Shown here: one piece after another, positions 22,561 through 30,008 of the stretch | How the letters are laid out: each line of letters begins with the position of its first letter | Position numbering within the stretch: the stretch's first letter is position 1 | Assembly: GCA_016191585.1 (NCBI GenBank) | Contig: JACPVU010000008.1 | Span: 1-33,829 of the forward strand | DNA length: 33,829 nucleotides | Direction of reading: 5' to 3' | Origin: an archaeon | GTDB taxonomy: Archaea; Aenigmatarchaeota; Aenigmatarchaeia; GW2011-AR5 | The notes under the pieces: model-generated | Database searches by the model: none | Told to the model about the DNA's origin: nothing | What the model saw: the letters and a program-made list of their open reading frames with translations, nothing else | Program-made: the position numbers and the translations under genes

Positions 22561-25500
22561 GTGTGTGACATGAAAAGCTATTGGTACTTAATCGCTGTAT
22601 TTGCAGTGGCGCTATCTTCTTTAAATCAAATAGGGTTTTCTGCAGAGGTTGACCCAGGTTTATTAGTTTCAATAGGCAAAATGCAGCCAGACGATTATAT
22701 ACACGTAATTATAATAGCAAACGATAAACTGTCAGAAAGTCAGCACGAACTCTTAAGAAGTCTGGGCGTAACGATTGAAAGAAATTTTACTTTAGCCACG
22801 TGGTACGAGGCTAGTTCATACGTTAAGGACATCTATAACCTGCAAAATCTAGATTTCGTAACCCAAATAAAATCCATAGAAGATTATGAGCCACTGGCCG
22901 GTGAAACACCTGCAAAAGACAATAATGATACGAGCCTGCTTATTCCTACCGTGATTTTATTGGTCATTTTTGCCGTAGCCGCGCTCTCCATGAAAAGAAA
23001 ACACTATAAAATTCTCGCTCTAGCATTACTTGTTGCTGCACTCTTTTCACAGATTCCCGTATCCCATGCGGAAGAGGGAGGAATACCTCTTGAGCTCAAT
23101 ACGGCATCGACAGGGTTTCAGGAAGCAAAAAACATAGAATTGCCGGAGAAAGCATATCCCAGAATTGCTCAAAACCAGATAAAGGCAAAGGACAATAAAG
23201 TAGATCCGAGGATTCTGGCTTCGGGCGACGACACAGTCAAGGTCTTGGTAGAAACTACTGACGAGTATACAGATTCTGATTTAAGATATGTGCAGAAGAC
23301 CAAGATGCAGGAATTTCAATTAGGAAACTTTCTTTATATGGAAGTACCAAAATCTGAAATTAACAAACTGGAAAAAACAAGTTCTGTCAAAAAAGTACAG
23401 TTTGATGAAGAGTACAAGCCATTGCTGGATATTGCAGTTCCTTTGATAAATACGGGTTCTTTTCTGGCGAATAATTTCAACGGAAGCGGAATAAAAGTAT
23501 GCGTATTGGATACTGGGGTAAATAAGACACACCCGGCATTAATTTCCAGAGTTGTGGCAGAAAAGGATTTCGTGACTACAGATAGCGACGGCGATAACCC
23601 TGCAGATTTTCACGGTCACGGCACACATGTGGCTGGAATTGTCGCCAGCAACGATTCCATATACAGGGGAGTTGCTTTCGGCTCAAGTATTCTTAATGCA
23701 AAAGTCTTCAGCTCAACCAGCGGAAGCGCTACAACAGGCTCAATAATATCGGGTATCGACTGGTGCATCAGCCAGGGCGCAAATATCTTAACGCTGAGCC
23801 TGGGAGGAAAGGATGAGCAAAATGACGGGAGTGACGTGTTGTCACAATACGTAGATTTGGCAGCAGACCAGGGGAAAGTGGTGACTATTGCAGCCGGGAA
23901 CAGCGGTCCGTCTGGAGATACCAGTTGCAGGACAAACAGGGATTCCAGCGGCTCCTCTTATTCTGTTTGCGAGCCTGGCCTGGCACACAAAGCGATCACC
24001 GTGGGCTCGACACAAACCAGCAAGTATACAGGCAATACTAATGACGGGCTTAGTGGATTCAGCAGCAGGGGGCCGGCAAGCGACAACAGAATAAAACCGG
24101 ACGTTACGGCACCCGGCCAGGTAATAACGTCAAGCTGGATTAATGGCGGATATAACAGCATTAGCGGCACAAGTATGGCCACTCCAGTGGTTGCCGGTCT
24201 ATCGGCATTGATTTTACAAGCAAGAAATGTGTCACCAGAGGAGGTCAAAACGCTTCTGATGAACACCGCGGTTGATTTAGGCTCAACTGGTAAAGATAAT
24301 AGCTATGGCGCGGGGAGGGTCAATGCTTCCAGAGTTTTTGATGAAATCAACAATACGGTCAGGGACGCAATAGACACGCCGGCGTATAAGATACATAATA
24401 TCTTTGTTCCTTCCGGGGATAAAGAAATAAGAGCTACATTATACTGGCCAGAAAATTATTCTTTGCATAATGATGTGGATTTGTATTTATTAGACCCAGC
24501 CGGAAACGTAAGGACATATTCAATATCATCTTATAATACCGACGAAATAATAAAACTTCCGAATCCTTCACCAGCCGGAAACTGGAAACTGCTTGTCGAT
24601 CCGTTTAACGTCAGTGGAAACCAGGTTTATTCTTTGGCCAGCAATTTCAAGCCTTCAGGGCAGATGTATCTGGCTGCTACGAACGTATCTAATAAAATTA
24701 TATACCACCAGATTAATGTAACTAATAGCTCTAAAAAATTAATTGTGGACCTTGACTGGAATTTTACAAATGTGAATTTAGATATTTATCTCTATAACAC
24801 ATCGGGACATCTTGTAAATTACTCTAACGCTGTTAACACAAATTATGAAGAAGTTATTATAGATAATCCGTCAACAGGCATATGGCTTGTCAGGCTAGTG
24901 CCGTCTTATCTGGCTGGAAAGGCTGGTGTGGATTATGCGTTAACTTCAACGTTTGCAATTTCAAGCCAGATTACAGATGACATACCGCCAGATGTTACAC
25001 TGATAGAACCTGTAAATAAAACTTACGGCGCACGAAATATTAATTCGACGTTTAGAGCTGCTGATAATCTAAATACATTCGTTGATTGCTACAGAAATCT
25101 TGACAACACCACGGATTTTATCGGCACTATTCAAAATAATTCATTATTTGCATATAATTTTTCCGTTTCCGATGGCGCACATAATATTTCCATAACATGT
25201 GCTGACACCGCGAACAACTTTGGCAACTCGTCTTTAATTTATTTTTCAGTTGATACAATTCCACCAACAATAACATTTGTTTCCCCGTCCGATTCAAACA
25301 ATAGCTTTGTCAACAGAAATCACACATTTATTGGTGTCAACGTTGCCGACTCGAACGATATAGATTCGTGTTTCCTGGAATGGAACAATGTCAACCAGTC
25401 CATGACAAAGATCGGTTCTGGGAATTCTATTACATGTTTCCTGAATAAAACCGATTCAGACGGCACTTATTCTTACAAAATTTATGCAAACGACAGCATA

Positions 25501-27807
25501 AGCAATTCCGGATATGCCGGCAGGGTAATAACTTTTGATACGATTTATCCTGTCATTAATAATTATACACCTTCTGATTATTCCAGCTATTCCAAAGGCG
25601 GCCAGAACGAGTCTTTGTCCGTTAATTACACAGAAATTAACTTAGATAGCGTATACTTTTTCTGGCAAAACGGCTCTGGTGGGAACTTTACACAGACTAA
25701 TCTGACTGGCTGCGAATCTGGCAACAAAAAGATATGTTCAGCGAATCTTAACTTGTCAGGATTTACAGAAGGCACTTTGATTCAATTCTACTTTGGGGTG
25801 TTCGATAAGACAGGGAAATCAAGCTATTTATTTACGCCGTCTGCAGATCCGTTTAGTGCGACTATTGATCGAATTTCACCAAACGTGACAATTTCTTCTA
25901 TACGCAATTCACAAAAATTCAACTCTGACAATGTAACTTTAAATTTCACAGCCATAGACAATAAATTGATTTCCAGTTGCTCGTACAAATTAAATAGCAA
26001 CGGTGATGCGAGCATAACTAAAAATATAACATTTGTCGCAGAACAAGGCAATAACACCCTTATAGTTTCTTGCACTGATAGCGCTGGAAACAAGGGCAAT
26101 TCTTCAGTTGCTTTCTTTGTTGATTCTGTATATCCAATTATTTCTCTTCAATCACCGCAAAATACAACTTATAATTTCAATACTTCATTGAAATTGAATT
26201 CCACAGTAAATGAAGCAAATCTTGATAAGATTTGGTACAGGCTCGATAACAATGAAAACATCACACTGACAGAGAATACAACGTTCAGTGCGTCAGAAGG
26301 TTCGCATGTATTATACATGTCTGCAAACGATTCCGTAAATAACCTAAAATCTACTTCTATAGAATTTACAATAGATATAACGCCTATTCAGGTATCATTT
26401 GTCAGTGCAACACCACTGAACGAAATTCTCAATATGAGAAATTCTATAACCATAAACGTTACAACAAACGGGGTTCCGGATTCTATTGTGTTAGAATGGA
26501 ATGGGACAAATGAGACTATAAATGGTAACGGCACAAATTGGTTTATATCAAAAGTTAGTTTATCAGATGGTAACTATACGTTCAAAGCTTATCTTAATGA
26601 TTCGGTTGGAAATCAAAATGTATCCGAGATGAGATGGGTATTCATAAACGTTACAAGAAACACGACTTCTTTGATACGAAATATAAATCAAACACTATCA
26701 TTTCAAAACATAACAGTCAAGATTCTAAATTCAGCAGGCGAACCTATGGATAGCAGTCAATTGATTTCATTTGAAAACTATACGCTTCAATTTAACATAA
26801 GCAATGTTTTCATAGAAACGGCAAACTTTTTGGTTAATAGTCTTAATTCTTCTGCAATAGTTAATATCACAAATAATATCACCGCAGAATTAAACATATC
26901 AGCGGCATTCAACAAATCAGGCGGTTCGCTAGACAACTATGTATGGGTGGATTTGAACAATTTGCTGCCTTCGGGCAACTTCACAGCTAAGATAATATTC
27001 CCGAGAATTTATGCACTATACTTCTACCTGAATGGCACAAGGGATGCACCTAACATAACGCAAGTCAAAAGTGTCTGTAACATAAACTTATCTAATATCC
27101 CTTGCTATAATATCTCCGCTAACATATCTACTCTGTACCTTCCTTCGTTTTCAGGAGGTGCTGGTGGCAATGACACGCAAGCACCGTCGATTAGTGTAAG
27201 CTCGCCAATATCAGGTACCACTTATTCTTCTTCGTCTATACCATTGACCTACACTGTAAGTGATAATGTAGCTGTTGATAAGTGCTGGTACAGTTTGAAT
27301 TCTGGGTCTAACACAACTTTACCAAATTGTGCAAATGCTACCATAACAGCATCCGATGGGTCGAACACCCTTAATGTTTATGCAAATGACACATCAAATA
27401 ACCTGAACCAGATAACTGTGGCGTTTACGTTTAGCCAACCAGTACCAACTTCATCTAGCGGCGGAGGCGGGGGAGGCGGGGGATATATTCCATCTCAGCA
27501 GACAAAGCAAAATCAGACGAATGCAACAACTACTGCGCAAAAAACAGAACAGCAGGCTAACAAAACAGTTACCATATCAATTTCAAATCAAACATTAGTT
27601 AACCGAACCGCGCAAATAACAACCGGAAATGAAACAAGCAATAAAAACAAGTCAAATGAAGCAAATCAGACAGCGAACATAGGCCCTTCAGGATTTGTTA
27701 TAGGTTCTCCTGAAAATATTGTTATTGGAGGGTCCTTATCAGCAATAATTGTTGCAGGTTTGGTTGTCTGGAAATTCAAATCTGCAAGAAAACAAAGGAA
27801 GAAGTAA
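22561..27807 (+). CDS. Subtilisin-like (S8) surface protease with duplicated N-terminal region
   Basis: A 1748-residue cell-surface serine protease, numbered from GTG 22561; ATG 22570 is an alternative start. Residues 1-28 are a signal peptide. About 45-112 resemble an I9-type propeptide, 125-143 form a transmembrane helix, and 148-170 are a second signal-like segment ending SHA. About 222-290 are a second propeptide. The S8 domain (about 295-600) has Asp317 (VLDTGV), His353 (GHGTHVAG), oxyanion Asn447 (AAGNSG) and Ser538 (GTSMATP). Two P-domain-like or pre-peptidase beta domains (about 605-800) come next, then five or six Ig-like repeats with Cys pairs, a PGF-like beta region, and a polyglycine and Asn/Gln/Thr-rich stalk. 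A C-terminal transmembrane helix (about 1718-1737) ends in KSARKQRKK. It is probably tethered and processes or turns over surface proteins. The codon use is visibly more AT-rich than in the neighbouring surface genes. Confidence 0.9.
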   Translation: MCDMKSYWYLIAVFAVALSSLNQIGFSAEVDPGLLVSIGKMQPDDYIHVIIIANDKLSESQHELLRSLGVTIERNFTLATWYEASSYVKDIYNLQNLDFVTQIKSIEDYEPLAGETPAKDNNDTSLLIPTVILLVIFAVAALSMKRKHYKILALALLVAALFSQIPVSHAEEGGIPLELNTASTGFQEAKNIELPEKAYPRIAQNQIKAKDNKVDPRILASGDDTVKVLVETTDEYTDSDLRYVQKTKMQEFQLGNFLYMEVPKSEINKLEKTSSVKKVQFDEEYKPLLDIAVPLINTGSFLANNFNGSGIKVCVLDTGVNKTHPALISRVVAEKDFVTTDSDGDNPADFHGHGTHVAGIVASNDSIYRGVAFGSSILNAKVFSSTSGSATTGSIISGIDWCISQGANILTLSLGGKDEQNDGSDVLSQYVDLAADQGKVVTIAAGNSGPSGDTSCRTNRDSSGSSYSVCEPGLAHKAITVGSTQTSKYTGNTNDGLSGFSSRGPASDNRIKPDVTAPGQVITSSWINGGYNSISGTSMATPVVAGLSALILQARNVSPEEVKTLLMNTAVDLGSTGKDNSYGAGRVNASRVFDEINNTVRDAIDTPAYKIHNIFVPSGDKEIRATLYWPENYSLHNDVDLYLLDPAGNVRTYSISSYNTDEIIKLPNPSPAGNWKLLVDPFNVSGNQVYSLASNFKPSGQMYLAATNVSNKIIYHQINVTNSSKKLIVDLDWNFTNVNLDIYLYNTSGHLVNYSNAVNTNYEEVIIDNPSTGIWLVRLVPSYLAGKAGVDYALTSTFAISSQITDDIPPDVTLIEPVNKTYGARNINSTFRAADNLNTFVDCYRNLDNTTDFIGTIQNNSLFAYNFSVSDGAHNISITCADTANNFGNSSLIYFSVDTIPPTITFVSPSDSNNSFVNRNHTFIGVNVADSNDIDSCFLEWNNVNQSMTKIGSGNSITCFLNKTDSDGTYSYKIYANDSISNSGYAGRVITFDTIYPVINNYTPSDYSSYSKGGQNESLSVNYTEINLDSVYFFWQNGSGGNFTQTNLTGCESGNKKICSANLNLSGFTEGTLIQFYFGVFDKTGKSSYLFTPSADPFSATIDRISPNVTISSIRNSQKFNSDNVTLNFTAIDNKLISSCSYKLNSNGDASITKNITFVAEQGNNTLIVSCTDSAGNKGNSSVAFFVDSVYPIISLQSPQNTTYNFNTSLKLNSTVNEANLDKIWYRLDNNENITLTENTTFSASEGSHVLYMSANDSVNNLKSTSIEFTIDITPIQVSFVSATPLNEILNMRNSITINVTTNGVPDSIVLEWNGTNETINGNGTNWFISKVSLSDGNYTFKAYLNDSVGNQNVSEMRWVFINVTRNTTSLIRNINQTLSFQNITVKILNSAGEPMDSSQLISFENYTLQFNISNVFIETANFLVNSLNSSAIVNITNNITAELNISAAFNKSGGSLDNYVWVDLNNLLPSGNFTAKIIFPRIYALYFYLNGTRDAPNITQVKSVCNINLSNIPCYNISANISTLYLPSFSGGAGGNDTQAPSISVSSPISGTTYSSSSIPLTYTVSDNVAVDKCWYSLNSGSNTTLPNCANATITASDGSNTLNVYANDTSNNLNQITVAFTFSQPVPTSSSGGGGGGGGYIPSQQTKQNQTNATTTAQKTEQQANKTVTISISNQTLVNRTAQITTGNETSNKNKSNEANQTANIGPSGFVIGSPENIVIGGSLSAIIVAGLVVWKFKSARKQRKK

Positions 27808-27903
27808 AATGACTAGCGATTTTCTTCCTGACTACGAAACCAAATTTCATTGTTAAGGCAAAAGAATACTGTCTTTCTTTGGTAGATGAATTGTGCCATA
27901 AAT

Positions 27904-27998
27904 ATAGCAGATGTCATTATTTTTCGTACAAAAATAATGTCTCTGTATATAGCATCTGACATCATAATATGTCTGAATATTTATGTCAGATGCTATAT
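27904..27998 (+). other. Two strong hairpins in the 308-bp gap after the protease gene
   Basis: CATTATTTTT (27915-27924) pairs with AAAAATAATG (27930-27939). A perfect stem of about 16 bp pairs 27947-27962 with 27983-27998 around a 20-nt loop. TATAGCA at 27904-27910 repeats the outer part of the second stem's left arm and could displace it, so two mutually exclusive folds exist. The first hairpin may act as a terminator for the protease gene, although it is 108 bp past the stop. No terminal repeats or target duplication were found, so this is not a second MITE. I see no gene in 27808-28115. Confidence 0.5.
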
Positions 27999-28086
27999 GA
28001 GCCATACTCTCCTCATTAAAACAACCCGAAACGACATCAGGGTGTTCCTAACTGATACAACATCCTTAAGTGTGCGGAAGCGGTCA

Positions 28087-28094
28087 TTTATAAA
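28087..28094 (+). promoter_or_regulatory. TATA box for the gene at 28116
   Basis: TTTATAAA is centred 25 nt before the ATG, predicting a leaderless transcript; no ribosome-binding site is present. Confidence 0.6.
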
Positions 28095-28115
28095 GACTTC
28101 TTAAAAATAAATCGC

Positions 28116-28439
28116 ATGGATTATCTTATAAAATTCGGATACAGAAAAGACGGCACATTTACCGGGTCAAAACTAAATAAAAATCAGATAAACGATATAG
28201 AATCCGCAATAAAAGCAGGAATGCTTAGAAAATATGAACTAATTGAATCACCGTCCAGAAACAAGCAATTCAGCGTTGAGATCGAAGACAACAATCAATA
28301 CGCAAAACTAGATGTTTTTCCCAGATTGGAAAGCTGCGATACCGGCAGAATCAAGAGAGAAATAATGAAAATAAGGAAAAAAAGCGGCAACGAAAATATA
28401 AGCATAAGACTATACAGCAGCATGAAATCTTACTTCTGA
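28116..28439 (+). CDS. Hypothetical small protein, 107 residues
   Basis: Not recognised. A soluble, basic protein without signal peptide, membrane helix or Cys cluster (one Cys). It opens with MDYLIKFGYRKDGTFTGSKL, followed by a helix (NKNQINDIESAIKAGML), a charged middle with VEIEDNNQYAKLDVFP, and a helix rich in Lys and Arg (GRIKREIMKIRKKSG). The alternating strands and helices suggest a compact alpha/beta fold. The coding case rests on a well-placed TATA box, a leaderless ATG and a complete frame between them and the next promoter. It stands alone between the protease and the PAP2 phosphatase gene, each with its own promoter, so context says little about its role. Confidence 0.6.
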   Translation: MDYLIKFGYRKDGTFTGSKLNKNQINDIESAIKAGMLRKYELIESPSRNKQFSVEIEDNNQYAKLDVFPRLESCDTGRIKREIMKIRKKSGNENISIRLYSSMKSYF

Positions 28440-28481
28440 TTTTAACGCTGGTTTTTAATAATTAGAAAATACTGATACACT

Positions 28482-28949
28482 ATGCACGTGCTCATGAAGT
28501 TCGTTTACGAGGCGATAAGGGACATATCGTCTTTAGGCGGAATAGCGTTCTACGGACTGCTTTTCCTGTTCACTCTCGCGGTTCAACAATACATAATAAC
28601 AATGAAACTTCTTTTCATGATAATTGCCATAATGATAGTGACGTATTCAATAAAGTCCGTATACTTCAAGGCGAGGCCTGACAACAAGGCAAAAAAGAAG
28701 GGAAAAAATCTGCTGGAAAAAGCCGACCTCTCCTCATTTCCGAGCGTCCATTCGGCAAGGATAACAGCCTTGGGCGTACTGGGCTCACTGACATTCATGA
28801 ACATATGGCTGACGTTGCTGCTCACTGCTATTGTCATAGTTGTATGTGTGTCAAGAATCGTACTCAGCCGCCATTACAAGGCAGACGTCGCAGCAGGCAT
28901 AATACTTGGATTGATCGTCGGGTACGCGGCGTTTGTCCTTATTCATTAA
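28482..28949 (+). CDS. PAP2-family membrane phosphatase
   Basis: A 155-residue integral membrane protein of the PAP2/acid phosphatase superfamily, which removes phosphate from lipid phosphates or polyprenyl pyrophosphates at the membrane face. All three catalytic motifs are present: KX6RP (Lys58, Arg65-Pro66), PSVH (87-90, a variant of PSGH, with the catalytic His) and SRX5HX3D (Ser124-Arg125, nucleophile His131, Asp135). Hydrophobic helices flank them (about 20-60, 95-123, 134-153). At 155 residues it is at the short end of the family. Recycling of the glycan carrier lipid needed for N-glycosylation would fit the many glycosylated surface proteins nearby, but that is inference. TTTTAATAA about 25 nt upstream of ATG 28482 serves as TATA box. 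The 3' end overlaps the opposite-strand gene at 28851. Confidence 0.92.
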   Translation: MHVLMKFVYEAIRDISSLGGIAFYGLLFLFTLAVQQYIITMKLLFMIIAIMIVTYSIKSVYFKARPDNKAKKKGKNLLEKADLSSFPSVHSARITALGVLGSLTFMNIWLTLLLTAIVIVVCVSRIVLSRHYKADVAAGIILGLIVGYAAFVLIH

Positions 28950-29318
28950 AGAAACACGCTCTTCCATGTTAAGAATTTTGCTGTATTTTTCAAAAAGTTC
29001 TGCATTTATTTCTGAAAAATTAATGCCATCTATTTTAGGAAAATCATTACTATCAATTTCTTTAGTAATCGTACCTTTACCTATACTGCTGATATAGGTT
29101 ACTTCTGGTATATCATTGATGACTACATTAAATTTCGAGTCTGCACATGCATTCACATAACCAATGCTGTTCTTTTCAGCGTCATCCCACCAAATGAATT
29201 TGTACGTATCATCATAGAAACTTGACCCTGCAACCATGATATTATCCATATACTCTTTTTCGTTTGTATGTTTTAACTTGACAAGTATACCTTTCTTCAG
29301 GATATTGTTGTATTTCAT
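28851..29318 (-). CDS. Unknown protein, paralogue of the adjacent FIWW-motif protein, with antisense tail
   Basis: A 155-residue protein of no known family, clearly related to the product of 29343-29672. Both have KY-x3-L-x2-G-x-LV-x-L-x-H near the start, a Y-x-FIWW-x-D segment at about residues 40-48, a charged Lys-rich turn and an FEK-x-x-x-x-LN helix near position 118. The relative stops just after that helix. This one runs on for about 36 residues (from about MNKDKRRVPDD) that are the complement of the 3' end of the PAP2 gene, a 99-bp convergent overlap. I chose ATG 29318 rather than 29327 because GATGAT, close to GGTGAT, stands 4 nt before it and it aligns with the paralogue's start. The gene follows its paralogue by about 24 bp in one operon. 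Confidence 0.6.
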   Translation of the reverse strand: MKYNNILKKGILVKLKHTNEKEYMDNIMVAGSSFYDDTYKFIWWDDAEKNSIGYVNACADSKFNVVINDIPEVTYISSIGKGTITKEIDSNDFPKIDGINFSEINAELFEKYSKILNMEERVSLMNKDKRRVPDDQSKYYACCDVCLVMAAEYDS

Positions 29319-29342
29319 ACTTATCATCTGTCATATTTTTAC

Positions 29343-29672
29343 TTACAAAAGAGCTTTGTTAAGCATACTCTCCCACTTTTCAAATATATTTTTCTTTTCA
29401 TGATCTTCCCTGTATTCGGTATGTATACCGTTGAAAGCATTTTTATACGTCACGTTTAGTGAACCATCCAGTTTTTCGATATTAATATGGTCAACAAAAA
29501 TCTCGGCGTGTTTAATGGCTTTTTTATTAGGGTCTTTCCACCAAATGAAACCATAGGTCTCGTCCTCTTTGTCAAAATTTTTAACAACAGCACGCACGTA
29601 ATTTTCGCCGAATCTGTGCCTGAGATTTACGAGTGTGCCAACGCCGAGAAGTTCAGAATATTTCAATGCCAT
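29343..29672 (-). CDS. Unknown protein with FIWW motif, first of two paralogues
   Basis: A 109-residue soluble protein, not recognised. It starts MALKYSELLGVGTLVNLRHRF and carries YGFIWWKDPNKK in its middle, then EIFVDHINIEKLDG and a C-terminal helix (EKWESMLNKALL). The short basic N-terminal half with a VGTLVNLRHR strand and the paired Trp residues resemble a small beta-barrel ligand or nucleic-acid binding fold, but this is only an impression. It leads a two-gene minus-strand operon with its paralogue. TATA-like GTTTAAAAAG centred about 26 nt before ATG 29672 implies a leaderless transcript. Tandem duplication is the simplest origin of the pair. Confidence 0.65.
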   Translation of the reverse strand: MALKYSELLGVGTLVNLRHRFGENYVRAVVKNFDKEDETYGFIWWKDPNKKAIKHAEIFVDHINIEKLDGSLNVTYKNAFNGIHTEYREDHEKKNIFEKWESMLNKALL

Positions 29673-29693
29673 GCAATATCAATTTCTCAAATC

Positions 29694-29702
29694 TTTTTAA
29701 AC
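29694..29702 (-). promoter_or_regulatory. TATA box of the FIWW-motif gene pair
   Basis: On the minus strand this reads GTTTAAAAA, centred about 26 nt before the ATG at 29672; no ribosome-binding site intervenes, so the first gene is probably leaderless. Confidence 0.5.
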
Positions 29703-29770
29703 CTGACTGCACAGAATAAGACTATGAGCAGTGGACGTCCCTGTTGTCGGTACTGATTCTTATCTGTTTA

Positions 29771-29780
29771 GATATAATAA
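29771..29780 (+). promoter_or_regulatory. TATA box upstream of the cysS leader RNA
   Basis: GATATAATAA would place transcription start around 29798-29802, at the first hairpin of the structured leader and about 200 nt before the cysS start codon. Confidence 0.45.
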
Positions 29781-29794
29781 AGGAGAGAAGAATG

Positions 29795-29983
29795 ATAAGG
29801 AAGAGAACCTTGGTTCTCGCCTTATTGCTGGGTTGGCAGATCGGCCATGCGCCGGCCTGCAGACAAATCCCTTTTCTTGAAAGAAAAGGTCTTTGTATTC
29901 CCTAAAAGAACTCAAGGACTGTCAAGAAAGAAAGTGGATTGAAGCAGTAAGCCGGATAGGGGCGTTCAACTCGCCCACCCAGC
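29795..29983 (+). ncRNA. Structured RNA or long leader upstream of cysS
   Basis: A folded, non-coding stretch of about 190 nt. The first hairpin pairs ATAAGG (29795-29800) with CCTTAT (29820-29825) and GAGAAC (29803-29808) with GTTCTC (29813-29818). A closing stem then pairs GCTGGGT (29827-29833) with ACCCAGC (29977-29983), enclosing at least three hairpins: GCAG/CTGC (29836-29839 with 29857-29860), CCTTTTCT/AGAAAAGG (29870-29877 with 29882-29889) and GGGCG/CGCCC (29960-29964 with 29972-29976). The last stacks directly on the closing stem. It ends 26 nt before the cysS start. It may be a riboswitch-like leader or an independent RNA. I see none of the conserved RNase P RNA, SRP RNA or 5S blocks. 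Confidence 0.6.
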
Positions 29984-29999
29984 TCTGAATAAAGATAAA

Positions 30000-30005
30000 G
30001 GTGAT
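30000..30005 (+). promoter_or_regulatory. Ribosome-binding site GGTGAT of cysS
   Basis: GGTGAT lies 3 nt before GTG 30009, the same spacing as at 12144-12149. It selects the GTG start over the out-of-frame ATG at 30007 that overlaps it. Confidence 0.75.
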
Positions 30006-30008
30006 TAT

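Noticed and set aside
27904-27998. Second MITE copy
   Set aside because: No GGCTCTGT ends, no flanking direct repeat; only the hairpins are present.
27886-28104. A 72-residue frame after the protease gene
   Set aside because: It runs across both hairpins and reads as unusual Ile/Cys-rich sequence with no start signals.
29723-29754. C/D-box-like RNA between the FIWW genes and the cysS leader
   Set aside because: CTGA is present but the C box matches poorly, and the stretch also holds the promoter side of the minus-strand genes.
29795-29983. RNase P RNA, SRP RNA or 5S rRNA upstream of cysS
   Set aside because: The conserved blocks of these RNAs (such as the RNase P GAGGAAAGTCC region and the SRP helix 8 GGAAG/GCAG loop) were not found by eye.
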